Below are positions 7,646-16,415 of a stretch of DNA of 64,000 nt, piece after piece (within the stretch, counting starts at the first letter, position 1; each line of letters starts with the position of its first letter). The position numbers and the translations under genes were made by a program. Under the pieces are notes generated by a model. That model did not search any database, had not been told where the DNA came from, and saw only the letters and a list, made by a program, of their open reading frames with translations. The stretch spans positions 1-64,000 of the forward strand of contig NZ_KI912408.1 of the NCBI RefSeq assembly GCF_000518245.1. Reading direction: 5' to 3'. Source of the stretch: Brachyspira alvinipulli ATCC 51933 (GTDB lineage: Bacteria > Spirochaetota > Brachyspiria > Brachyspirales > Brachyspiraceae).

Positions 7646-9574
7646 ATGAAAAATTTTATTTCTATAATTGCAGCATTTATTTTAATGATTGCTGTAATTT
7701 CATGCGTCAGCGGAAACAAAGAAGCAAATCAAACAGAACAAAATACTAATTCTAAAACTTCATCAGACAATCAAAAAGAATTCTTTGATATGAAATATGT
7801 TTATAAAGGTGTTAGAGTAGATAAAGCTAAATTTGATGAGAGGCTTAAAAATTTAAGGGAAAATAATGAAAAGGCAAAAAGAAATTTTGATTTTCTTAAT
7901 AGGAAATTTGCAAATGATGATGAAAGAAAAAAATATTCTATAGAGTTTATATCAAATGTTAATTATGCTACATTAAATCTAAAATTCTTAATAAGCTGGG
8001 GTAACTTGGGTATATATAGTGAAGTTGAAGATTATTATGCTGTTGGATATTTATATGTTGATCAAAATTTAGCATTAAAAAAAGCAAGAGAAGAATTATT
8101 AAAATTAAATAAAAAAGATGCTGATGTTTATTTAGCTTTGTTCTTATCACATTTTGCTTGCGATTCGCTTTATTATTTTGAAGAAGAAAAAAAATATTTA
8201 ACAGAATGGAAAAAAGCAGGCGGAACTAATATATCTATGATGATAGCAAAGTATGATGATGATAATGATTACAGCAATAAAATGAAATTAGTTAATTATA
8301 TAATAGAAGTTCCTGATTCTTTAAGAGCAGAAAAATTAGTTGCTGATGCTTATAAAGATAATTTCTATAGATACATTGTAAAAGATAATGGATATATAGA
8401 TTTATTCAATGAAAATAATTATTTTTTAACTTCAATTGAATTGGAAGGTACAGCCCGTTTATCTTCAATAAAGATAGCAGAAGAAATAGGCAATACAAAT
8501 ATAATGAACAAATATATAAAAACTTATATAAATAATAGATTAGCTAATGATGATATAGAGGACTATTTAGAATATTATCAAAATTATTACAATATTAATG
8601 CCGTTTATTGTTATGACGGTTGGAACAGCCTTAATTTACTTGAATTTAAAAAGAATACATTTTTAATTGAAAGCACTATGAAAGGATTAGTAAATATGCA
8701 TTATTATAATCCTGAGTTCATAAAAGATAATTTATATGCTTCATTTAAAGAGATAAAAAATTATAATTTCAGACTTGGAGATATAGATAAAGTAAAATCT
8801 GCTGAAATTAATTCAATTTCTACAAATGATTTGAAAGATTATACTAAAGACTCTCAATTTATAGATTCAGGCAACTTTGATATGGAACAATATTCATCTT
8901 ATATAGCTAGCAACATGTATTATCCTTTACATGAAGTATCTTTCTTCTTATATGATATCAATAATGACGGCAAAGAAGAATTAATGCTTTCAGGAGAATA
9001 TACTAGTTCTGCAGGAAGAGGCGGTATAGCACATTATACTTTACTTTTAAAAGATAATTTGGAAATAGATTTTGATTCAGAAAAAGGACAGTTTATTAAT
9101 TATCGAGATTTTCAAGATTTGGGATGTACTCAAAAAATATACACAGAAAATGGTAAAAATAAAATGTTTTTATTGGATACTCTTAATAATGAAGCATATG
9201 ATATATTCATTGATAATAATGAAATAAAGAATGCAGAAGTTTTTGATTATATTACATATAGTTATCAGCCAAAATTGGAATGGAAAGGAAGCATACTTAA
9301 TGGAGTACCTGAAGGAGCTTTAAAAACTGATGCAAGTTTTGATATGTCTAAAGCAGAGAATGCATCAGATAAGGCAATAGTATCAGACAGAACTTTGAGA
9401 ATGGCTGACAAGCTTATAAGCGATGCATATTTTGCTAAAAAAGCTGCTTTAGATAAACAAGGTCAGGAAGAATTATTAGAACAAAGAAGAGCAGAAATCA
9501 AAACTATTCAGGAAGCAAAAGGCGACATTAAAGCGATAGAAGCTGAAATGCTTAAAATTTTGAATATACAATAA
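7646..9574 (+). CDS. Large surface lipoprotein, tandem paralog 2
   Basis: About 642 residues from ATG 7646. The in-frame ATG at 7613 overlaps the -10 box (7609-7614), so it cannot be the start. Lipobox VISC with C20, polar linker, conserved EFFDMKYVYKGVRVDKAKF block, DINNDGKEEL calcium-loop-like motif and C-terminal coiled coil match the genes at 203 and 10941. Long stretches (for example the LALKKAREELLKLNKKDADVYLALFLSHFA region) are almost unchanged, while residues after YSIEFISNVNYA and the middle third vary. Export to the outer surface is likely; the role is unknown. Confidence 0.85.
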   Translation: MKNFISIIAAFILMIAVISCVSGNKEANQTEQNTNSKTSSDNQKEFFDMKYVYKGVRVDKAKFDERLKNLRENNEKAKRNFDFLNRKFANDDERKKYSIEFISNVNYATLNLKFLISWGNLGIYSEVEDYYAVGYLYVDQNLALKKAREELLKLNKKDADVYLALFLSHFACDSLYYFEEEKKYLTEWKKAGGTNISMMIAKYDDDNDYSNKMKLVNYIIEVPDSLRAEKLVADAYKDNFYRYIVKDNGYIDLFNENNYFLTSIELEGTARLSSIKIAEEIGNTNIMNKYIKTYINNRLANDDIEDYLEYYQNYYNINAVYCYDGWNSLNLLEFKKNTFLIESTMKGLVNMHYYNPEFIKDNLYASFKEIKNYNFRLGDIDKVKSAEINSISTNDLKDYTKDSQFIDSGNFDMEQYSSYIASNMYYPLHEVSFFLYDINNDGKEELMLSGEYTSSAGRGGIAHYTLLLKDNLEIDFDSEKGQFINYRDFQDLGCTQKIYTENGKNKMFLLDTLNNEAYDIFIDNNEIKNAEVFDYITYSYQPKLEWKGSILNGVPEGALKTDASFDMSKAENASDKAIVSDRTLRMADKLISDAYFAKKAALDKQGQEELLEQRRAEIKTIQEAKGDIKAIEAEMLKILNIQ

Positions 9575-9591
9575 TTTTAATAGTTTCAATA

Positions 9592-9626
9592 AAAGTGTAT
9601 GCATTATATGTATACACTTTTTTATT
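9592..9626. terminator. Repeated terminator hairpin, copy 6
   Basis: AAGTGTATGCAT pairs with ATGTATACACTT with a three-base loop, followed by TTTTTTATT. It ends the second lipoprotein gene. Confidence 0.75.
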
Positions 9627-9638
9627 AATATTTTATAA

Positions 9639-9667
9639 TTGAAATTTTAATTATTATAATTTATTAT
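9639..9667 (+). promoter_or_regulatory. Promoter of ankyrin paralog B
   Basis: TTGAAA (9639-9644), 17-nt spacer, TATTAT (9662-9667), immediately after the copy-6 terminator. Confidence 0.75.
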
Positions 9668-9701
9668 ATTTAAAAATAACAATACTTATGGATGGTACTT
9701 T

Positions 9702-10802
9702 ATGAAGAAATTGCTTATATTATTTAGTATGTTTTTATTTAGCCTATGCTTATACAGTCAAACTGCTGATGAAAGTGAAGTTTATAAACAATTAAAAGAT
9801 TATGTAAACAAAGGCAATATCAAAGAAACTGAAAATATTATAAAAAAATATAATGTTGATTTAAATCATTATTATGATGAAAATTATACATTATTAGCGT
9901 ATGCAGTTACGAATGATAATATGGCAATGGCTAAGCTCCTTTTGAAATATAAAGCAGATGTTAATGCTCCGTCATACGAAGGAATGAGTGCGTTAATACT
10001 ATCAGTTATTTATCATAAGAATATAGAAATGGTTAAACTTCTTTTAAGTTATGGTGCTGATATTAATCAAAAATGCGATTTAGAAGGTAATGCATTATTT
10101 TATGCTTTAGATTATTATACTAAAGAAAATATTGAAATGGTAAAATTTTTAATTGCAAATAAAGCTGATGTTAATATATTATATCATGGATTCGATGGAA
10201 ATGAAGAAACACCTTTAATGTATGCTGCTATGAAAGGCTATAAAGAAACGGTAAAAATTTTGATTGCAAATAAAGCTGAAGTTAATAAAAGAAATAGAAA
10301 TAATGCTAATGCTTTGCTTTATGCTTATATGTTCGGGCATAAAGATATAGTAGATATTTTACTTCAAAATGGTTCTGATTCTTTAGATAAAACTTTGGAA
10401 AGCTGCGATCTTAATCAAAGAACTTTCCTTAGTATGAATATTCCATTAGTTACTGCAATAATGCATTTAGATGATGATGCGTTTTTACAGAAGTTAATTG
10501 ACAATGGTGCAGATGTAAATTGCAGAGCTTCTGATGACAATACTGCATTAATGATGGCAGCTTCACTTAATGATGCAGGTGCTGTAAAAGTGCTTCTCAA
10601 AAATAATGCTGATGTGAATCTGCAAAATAGATATGGTCTAACTGCATTGATGAATGCTTGTATGAACGGAAATTTAGAAATAGCAAAAATGCTTTTAGAT
10701 GCTGGTGCTAATAAAAGAATAAAAAGTAATGAGAAAAAAGATGCATTATACTATGCCAAAATAAGAGGAAAAAACATAGAGCTAATAAGACTTCTTGAAT
10801 AA
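9702..10802 (+). CDS. Exported ankyrin-repeat protein, paralog B
   Basis: This 366-residue protein carries a signal peptide (MKKLLILFSMFLFSLCLYSQ) and about nine ankyrin repeats with GADINQ, KADVN and NADVNLQNRYGLTALMNA blocks. It is a full-length paralog of the protein starting at 6450, with blocks such as EETPLMYA and GYKETVKILIANKA identical. A C lies near the end of the signal peptide (LCLYSQ) but the following YSQ does not make a convincing lipobox, so cleavage by signal peptidase I is more likely. It has its own promoter and terminator. Confidence 0.87.
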   Translation: MKKLLILFSMFLFSLCLYSQTADESEVYKQLKDYVNKGNIKETENIIKKYNVDLNHYYDENYTLLAYAVTNDNMAMAKLLLKYKADVNAPSYEGMSALILSVIYHKNIEMVKLLLSYGADINQKCDLEGNALFYALDYYTKENIEMVKFLIANKADVNILYHGFDGNEETPLMYAAMKGYKETVKILIANKAEVNKRNRNNANALLYAYMFGHKDIVDILLQNGSDSLDKTLESCDLNQRTFLSMNIPLVTAIMHLDDDAFLQKLIDNGADVNCRASDDNTALMMAASLNDAGAVKVLLKNNADVNLQNRYGLTALMNACMNGNLEIAKMLLDAGANKRIKSNEKKDALYYAKIRGKNIELIRLLE

Positions 10803-10822
10803 TAGTTAGAATCTTAATTCTA

Positions 10823-10860
10823 AAAAGTGTATGCATTATATATGTATGCACTTTTTTTAT
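10823..10860. terminator. Repeated terminator hairpin, copy 7
   Basis: AAGTGTATGCAT with ATGTATGCACTT and seven T. It ends ankyrin paralog B. Confidence 0.75.
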
Positions 10861-10878
10861 TGTCAAAATATTTTATAA

Positions 10879-10907
10879 TTGAAATTTTGCTAATTTTAAT
10901 TTATGAT
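10879..10907 (+). promoter_or_regulatory. Promoter of third lipoprotein gene
   Basis: TTGAAA (10879-10884), 17-nt spacer, TATGAT (10902-10907). Confidence 0.75.
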
Positions 10908-10940
10908 ACGAAAAACGATAATACGTATATAGGGTTTAAT

Positions 10941-12893
10941 ATGAAAAATATTATTTCTATAATTACAGCATTTACTTTAATGATTACTATAATTTCATGC
11001 GGCGGCAGCAAGGAAACAAATCAAACAGAACAATCACAAAAAATTAATACTCAAACTAATATATCAACATCAGATAATCAAAAAACAGAAACTAAAAAAG
11101 AATTCTTTGATATGAAATATGTTTATAAAGGTGTTAGAGTAGATAAATCTAAATTTTATGAAGAACTTAAAAATGCAAGAGAAAATAATGAAGAGGCAAA
11201 AAGAAATTTTAATTTTCTTAATATAAAATTTGCAAATGATGATGAAAGAAAAAAATATTCTATAGAGTTTATATCAAATGTTAATTATGCTCTATTTAAT
11301 GAAACATTCAGCAGTTGGGATAGATATAATGAAGATTTGACAGATTATTATGCTGATGAACATTTGTATGTTGATCAAAATTTAGCATTAAAAAAAGCAA
11401 GAGAAGAATTATTAAAATTAAATAAAAAAGATGCTGATGTTTATTTAGCTTTGTTCTTATCACATTTTGCTACAGATTCTCTTTACTATTTTGAAGAAGA
11501 AAAAAAGTATTTAACAGAATGGAAAAAAGCAGGCGGAACTAATATAGCTATGATGATATCAAAGTATGATGATGATAATGCTTACAGCAATAAAATGAAA
11601 TTAGTTGATTATATAATAGAAGCAGATGATTCTTTAAGAGCAGAAAAATTAGTTATTGATGCTTATAATAATAATTTCTATGGATATATTGTAAAAAATA
11701 CTGGATATATAGATGTATTTAATGAAAATAATTATTCTTTAACTTCAATTGGATATGACGGTACGGCTAGTATAGCTTATTTAATATATGTACCAGAAAT
11801 AGTTAATACAAATATAATAAACAAATATATAAAAACTTATATAAAAAATAGATTAAGCGATGATAATATAAATGAGTATTTAGCGTATTATGAAAATTAT
11901 TACAATCTTGAAACTGATGATGCATATAATGGATGGAACAATCTTAATTTACTTGAGTTTAAAAAAAATACATTTTTAATTGAAAGCACTATACGCGGAC
12001 CGGTAAATATGCATTATTATAACCCTGAGTTTATAAGAGATAATTTATATGCTTCATTTGAAGAAATAAAAACTTATAATTTCAGACTTGGAGATATAGA
12101 TAAAGTAAAATATGCTGAAATTAACTTAATCTCTACAAATAATTTGAAAGATTATACCAAAGATTCTAAATTTATAAGTTTTGATAAATTTAATAAAGAG
12201 GAATATTCAGATTATGTAATGGAAGCAATAAATTCTCGTTGGCCTTTAAATTACCTGTCTTTCTTTTTATGTGATATTAATAATGACGAAAAAAAAGAAT
12301 TAATGGTTTCAAGCGAGTATCACTATGCAGGAGGAAGAGGCGGTGTAGTACATTATACTTTACTTTTGAAAGATAATTTGGAAATAGATTTTGATTCAGA
12401 AATAGGACAGCTTATTAATAATAATGATTTTCAAAATTTAAACTGTATTCAAAAAATATATACTGAAGACGGTAAAAATAAAATGTTTTTGTTAAATGAA
12501 ACTGCTAATGAAGCTTTGGATATATTCGTTGATAATAATGAAATAAAGAATGCTAAACATTTTAATTATATTACATATAGTTATCATCCTAAATTGGAGT
12601 GGAAAGGAAGTATACTTGACGGAGTACCTGAAGGAGCTTTAAAAACTGATGCAAGTTTTGATATGTATAAGGCAGAAAATGCATCAGATAAAGCAATAGT
12701 GTCAGACAGAACTTTAAGAATGGCTGATAAACTTATAAGTGATACATATTTTGCTAAAAAAGCTACTTTGGATAAACAAGGTCAGGAAGAATTATTGGAG
12801 CAAAGAAGATCAGAAATAAAAGCTATTCAGGAAGCAAAAGGCGATATTAAATCAATAGAAACAGAAATGCTTAAGATATTAAATATAAAATAA
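10941..12893 (+). CDS. Large surface lipoprotein, tandem paralog 3
   Basis: About 650 residues from ATG 10941. An in-frame ATG at 10827 lies inside the terminator and upstream of the promoter, so it is rejected; ATG 10941 is preceded by AGGG and starts the conserved signal peptide (lipobox IISC, C20). It shares the EFFDMKYVYKGVRVDK block, central variable region and C-terminal coiled coil with the paralogs at 203 and 7646. The calcium-loop-like motif has changed to DINNDEKKEL, losing the glycine, so that site may no longer bind metal. Confidence 0.85.
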   Translation: MKNIISIITAFTLMITIISCGGSKETNQTEQSQKINTQTNISTSDNQKTETKKEFFDMKYVYKGVRVDKSKFYEELKNARENNEEAKRNFNFLNIKFANDDERKKYSIEFISNVNYALFNETFSSWDRYNEDLTDYYADEHLYVDQNLALKKAREELLKLNKKDADVYLALFLSHFATDSLYYFEEEKKYLTEWKKAGGTNIAMMISKYDDDNAYSNKMKLVDYIIEADDSLRAEKLVIDAYNNNFYGYIVKNTGYIDVFNENNYSLTSIGYDGTASIAYLIYVPEIVNTNIINKYIKTYIKNRLSDDNINEYLAYYENYYNLETDDAYNGWNNLNLLEFKKNTFLIESTIRGPVNMHYYNPEFIRDNLYASFEEIKTYNFRLGDIDKVKYAEINLISTNNLKDYTKDSKFISFDKFNKEEYSDYVMEAINSRWPLNYLSFFLCDINNDEKKELMVSSEYHYAGGRGGVVHYTLLLKDNLEIDFDSEIGQLINNNDFQNLNCIQKIYTEDGKNKMFLLNETANEALDIFVDNNEIKNAKHFNYITYSYHPKLEWKGSILDGVPEGALKTDASFDMYKAENASDKAIVSDRTLRMADKLISDTYFAKKATLDKQGQEELLEQRRSEIKAIQEAKGDIKSIETEMLKILNIK

Positions 12894-12896
12894 TTA

Positions 12897-12953
12897 AAAA
12901 GTTCTTCTATAAATAAAACAATTATAAAAGAAAACAATTATAGAAGAACTTTT
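12897..12953. terminator. Bidirectional terminator
   Basis: Perfect 16-bp inverted repeat AAAAGTTCTTCTATAA (12897-12912) and its complement (12938-12953) between two convergent genes, with T-rich flanks on both strands. Confidence 0.85.
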
Positions 12954-12959
12954 CTATAA

Positions 12960-13913
12960 TTATTGCAAATTTCCTTGACAGCTGCTGCCCTCACCTGCCG
13001 TACATCCGTAGCAATAATCTTCTACTACTATATTATTATTCTTAAAATCATCAATAGTTAAATCTTTTATATATGAAGACTTACCATTTAAAGATGTTAA
13101 ATTTTTCATTTGATTAAAATCACAGTCATATACTTTACCGTCATAGCCTATATTAATAGTATTTAAACACATAACTTTATAAGCATTGGAAGCATTAAAA
13201 TTATCCTCAAGAAGCTGCATATAATTTTCATACTTATTATTTTTTTTAAGTTTTTCCTCAAATCTCCCTATAGGTATATTTGTAATAGTATATAAATTAT
13301 TAAATACTATATTATGTTCATTTTTTAAATGTTCTTTATAATCTTTTTCTAATTCCATTTGAGATGCTGGCAAATAATCATCAAGCGGATTATATACCAA
13401 ATTTATAATTAAATCTTTATCAACACCATATCCTACAGAGTTTAAATATTTAAGCATATCTATACATTTTTCATAAGTTCCGTTTCCTCTTTGCTCATCT
13501 ACATTTTCTTTTGTATAGCAAGGAAGAGAAGCAACCAACTCTACCCTATTGTTTTTAAAAATATCTATAAGCTCTTTTTTATCCTCCAAAATGGTTAAAT
13601 TAGTTCTTAATATGATTCTATTAACATTTTGTAATTTTCTAATATCTTCTATAAAATCAGATAAAAAATCACAATTTTCAGGAGCTCCTCCTGTAATATC
13701 CACATCTATTTCTTTATTGCAGTTTTTTATGAATTTAATACAATCATCAAGAACTTCTTTACTTATAGATTCATTTCTATTTTTACCCGCATCCACATGA
13801 CAATGAGAGCAATGCAAATTACAATTATATCCTGTATTAATTTGTACAGTCTCTATATCCTTCTTTTTTAATTCTATATTATATTTTTTTAAAGTTTCTG
13901 AAAAATGTGTCAT
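12960..13913 (-). CDS. arsS: ArsS-like radical SAM / Cys-rich domain enzyme
   Basis: The 317-residue protein has the radical SAM cluster motif C31-x3-C35-x2-C38 (GYNCNLHCSHCHVDAG), the glycine-rich TGGAPE strand, and the DUF3641-type C-terminus with MCLNTINIGYDGKVYDCDFNQM and a terminal Cys motif C301-x2-C304 followed by GEGSSCQG (C312). This combination identifies the radical SAM/selenodomain family (TIGR04167). A characterised member, ArsS, joins a SAM-derived deoxyadenosyl group to dimethylarsenite in arsenosugar synthesis. Some homologs carry selenocysteine; this copy has cysteines only. AAGGAG precedes ATG. It is last in a symporter-phosphoesterase-rSAM operon. The substrate here is inferred, not shown. 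Confidence 0.85.
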   Translation of the reverse strand: MTHFSETLKKYNIELKKKDIETVQINTGYNCNLHCSHCHVDAGKNRNESISKEVLDDCIKFIKNCNKEIDVDITGGAPENCDFLSDFIEDIRKLQNVNRIILRTNLTILEDKKELIDIFKNNRVELVASLPCYTKENVDEQRGNGTYEKCIDMLKYLNSVGYGVDKDLIINLVYNPLDDYLPASQMELEKDYKEHLKNEHNIVFNNLYTITNIPIGRFEEKLKKNNKYENYMQLLEDNFNASNAYKVMCLNTINIGYDGKVYDCDFNQMKNLTSLNGKSSYIKDLTIDDFKNNNIVVEDYCYGCTAGEGSSCQGNLQ

Positions 13914-13934
13914 ATTTATATACTCCTTAATTTT

Positions 13935-14849
13935 TTATAATATTTCAAAACCTTTTATTAATGCTTTTTCTATTCCATATTCAGTTCCGTTTACTATTCT
14001 ATCTCTGTATGATAAAGATGCCTCGCTTTCTAAAGGCCATACATCATCAAACCATTTTAAAAATTTATCATTATCATATATTACAGGAACAGCCTCCGCA
14101 TACAAATTATTTATCTTATCTCTATAAATAGCATTTTTATTTATAAAACTTGATATTCTTGTTATCAACCCGTAAATTTTTCCTTTAAAATTAGGCATGC
14201 CAGCTGCCCCATTATTTATTACTATACCATTTTTAAGCTTAACAGCAGCAGGAAAACAAGTATGAGTTGATGCTAAAATATTTATATTATTCTCTATAAA
14301 CCAGTTTTCAAGTTCCTCCTGTCTTTCCTCTTTCTCTAAATATTCAGCAGAACATTCCCATCCGCTTAACGATTTTTCATCTCCATGAGTTACAGCTATC
14401 CTTTGTCCCATCATTTCTAATACAATATCTTTATTTCTCTTTGATAAAATATTTTTATACTGAGGCAAATAATCCATAACCTTTTTGAGTTTTTCATGTA
14501 TAATATTGGATCTATTAACTATATCATCGGAAACATAACTCGGATATGAACATCCGCACCCCATATTTCCCTCTCTAAAAAGCTCTCTTTCAACATTTCC
14601 TAATAACTTCTGAGAATTTTCTGACATATCTTCTACCGCTTGAAAGTCTTCTGCTCTAATATCAAACCAATGCATATCCCCGTTAAATACAAGAAGAACA
14701 TCTTTTTCAGCTTTAGTCATATTATTTATTTCTTTTAAAGACTCTATGTTTCCATAAAGCCCTCCAATAATATATATTACAGGACTTTCTATAAATAATG
14801 AATTTTGAAATGAACTTTTGCTTAAATAATAATCAGACGGGCATGTCAT
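13935..14849 (-). CDS. Metallophosphoesterase-like protein
   Basis: A 304-residue protein with calcineurin-like phosphoesterase features: GGLYGN (29-34), NGDMH (56-60), THGDE (154-158), ASTHTC (193-198) and NNGAAG (212-217). The usual first motif DxH is GLYGN here, so one metal ligand may differ. There is no signal peptide, so it should be cytoplasmic. Its start overlaps the symporter stop by four bases (ATGA) and the radical SAM gene follows 21 bases later, so the three are translationally linked. In an arsenosugar-type pathway a phosphatase acting on a nucleotide or sugar phosphate intermediate is plausible, but this is inference from context. Confidence 0.75.
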   Translation of the reverse strand: MTCPSDYYLSKSSFQNSLFIESPVIYIIGGLYGNIESLKEINNMTKAEKDVLLVFNGDMHWFDIRAEDFQAVEDMSENSQKLLGNVERELFREGNMGCGCSYPSYVSDDIVNRSNIIHEKLKKVMDYLPQYKNILSKRNKDIVLEMMGQRIAVTHGDEKSLSGWECSAEYLEKEERQEELENWFIENNINILASTHTCFPAAVKLKNGIVINNGAAGMPNFKGKIYGLITRISSFINKNAIYRDKINNLYAEAVPVIYDNDKFLKWFDDVWPLESEASLSYRDRIVNGTEYGIEKALIKGFEIL

Positions 14850-16222
14850 ACTCTATCCTTTTTCACAATTATGCTCGGTATAATATAAGCCAGAAAGCAT
14901 AATATAGTTCCGTACAAATTTACGCCTAATAATAAAGCACTTTTTCCTTCTCCTATGCTAAATATTTTTGGAATTATTCCTATTGTATAAGCTATTCCTA
15001 ATAAAATACCTATCCAAAAACTTAAATGAAATCCTATTTTAGTAGGCTTAAAAACACCATGCAGTAAAAATATAGGCGAAAGCCCTATTACCATAGTACC
15101 GCTTATGGTTGTTGCAGCAAGTATATTAGTTCCAGCTATCATAGGCAAATTTCCTACAATAGCGAACAATACCATAACAATCATACCTGCAGCTCTGGCT
15201 TTATCCCCTAAATCTATACCCTTTATATTCGGCAAATCCTGAGCCGCTAATTTAGACAAACTTGAAAATGTAGAATCTAAAGTTGAACCTGCCGCAAATA
15301 TCATTAGCACTGCCATTAAAAGAAATGCAAATACGGACATGTTTTTAGCAACATCAGCAGGTACATTGCCGCTTAAAACTATATTTTCTAGTTTTGCATG
15401 TATTCCTATAAAGCTGAATATAAGTATAACAATAAAACCTAATATTCCAGATACTGCAAATGCTTTTAACATATCTTTCTCATCGGATATAAATCCCCTG
15501 TCTGTCAATACTGGATCATGAAACGGATAGCTGAATATTTGTATAAATGTTACAAGAAGCAAATCCACTCCCCCAGCTAAAGTCCAGCTTCCTGATGATA
15601 TATATTGATTCAAAGAATGCTTAGGTATTATCCAAACAGCAATAAAAATAAATATTATAACAAACAAAACAGTCTGTATAGTGTCTGTAATAATAGAACT
15701 TAATAATCCTCCTTTCATTGAGTATATTAAAGTTATTATTGTAAATATTGAAGCAGCTATTATAAAATTTGTGCTCCCGCCTGCTCCATAATAGCCACCT
15801 ATAACAGAAGAATTGCTCCAAATTTCGTTAAATAGTCTAATAAGTATTGCTGCAGAAAATGATAAAGCAGCTGCATTTCCATAATTATCTTTCAAAAAAC
15901 TGACAAGGCCTTTAGCATTATATTTTTTTCTTAATCTATATATAGCAAAACCTGATATCGGTATGCATAACCAGTATAATGCATATGCCGCACCGCCTAC
16001 AATGCCGTAAGCAGCGCCTAAATTTGCTGCATTCGTAACAGATTTTGCGAATATCCAGCTTATAAAAATACTTGACGTTAATATAAATGCAGAAGGTTTA
16101 TTGCCGTATTTATCCTCGCCGTTGAAAAAACTCTTAATAGTTAAAGCTTTCGGAGATAAAAGCGTCATTGTGACTCCGTATAAGCCTAGAAATCCCCAAA
16201 AAAATACAGATGTTAATTCCAT
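14846..16222 (-). CDS. Sodium:solute symporter family transporter
   Basis: 458 residues with about thirteen membrane segments and the layout of the SSS family (LeuT fold): an N-terminal helix, the SISW-like SIFISWIFAKSVTNAANLGAAYG region, MKGGLLSSIITDTIQT at segment five, and the PFHDPVLTDRGFIS loop. Such proteins use the sodium gradient to import sugars, amino acids, nucleosides or anions. The substrate cannot be read from sequence. As first gene of the operon with a metallophosphoesterase and the ArsS-like enzyme it may import a pathway precursor or move the product. AAAGG precedes the start. Confidence 0.85.
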   Translation of the reverse strand: MELTSVFFWGFLGLYGVTMTLLSPKALTIKSFFNGEDKYGNKPSAFILTSSIFISWIFAKSVTNAANLGAAYGIVGGAAYALYWLCIPISGFAIYRLRKKYNAKGLVSFLKDNYGNAAALSFSAAILIRLFNEIWSNSSVIGGYYGAGGSTNFIIAASIFTIITLIYSMKGGLLSSIITDTIQTVLFVIIFIFIAVWIIPKHSLNQYISSGSWTLAGGVDLLLVTFIQIFSYPFHDPVLTDRGFISDEKDMLKAFAVSGILGFIVILIFSFIGIHAKLENIVLSGNVPADVAKNMSVFAFLLMAVLMIFAAGSTLDSTFSSLSKLAAQDLPNIKGIDLGDKARAAGMIVMVLFAIVGNLPMIAGTNILAATTISGTMVIGLSPIFLLHGVFKPTKIGFHLSFWIGILLGIAYTIGIIPKIFSIGEGKSALLLGVNLYGTILCFLAYIIPSIIVKKDRV

Positions 16223-16246
16223 AAATAATTACCTTTATTAAAATCA

Positions 16247-16279
16247 GCATAAATCTATACTAAATTGATAGATTTATGC
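16247..16279 (-). promoter_or_regulatory. Leader hairpin or operator before the symporter operon
   Basis: Perfect 12-bp inverted repeat GCATAAATCTAT (16247-16258) and ATAGATTTATGC (16268-16279) with a 9-nt loop, about 25 bases before the symporter start. On the minus strand it is followed by GATTTTAAT, a weak U tract. It could be an operator for a dimeric regulator, an attenuator, or the end of the rhodanese transcript. Confidence 0.5.
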
Positions 16280-16415
16280 CAGTTTATAAATTAATTGATT
16301 TGTTATTAAAGTTATTAAAATTATAGATTCACGATCTAATTAGAATTAAATAAGAGGGATTTTATCCTTATAAAAAATTAAAAGAATGTATTTCATAATT
16401 AAATTCTGATTTTTA

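Noticed and set aside
10827-10940. Upstream in-frame extension of the third lipoprotein
   Set aside because: It lies across a terminator hairpin and promoter; the conserved signal peptide begins at 10941.
13549-13800. Plus-strand open frame inside the radical SAM gene
   Set aside because: It is the complement of a well-supported gene with clear family motifs, and has no ribosome-binding site or protein similarity. Many similar frames opposite real genes were left out for the same reason.
12960-13913. Selenocysteine (TGA) in the radical SAM C-terminal motif
   Set aside because: All positions of the motif read as cysteine codons; the only stop is the normal end of the gene.
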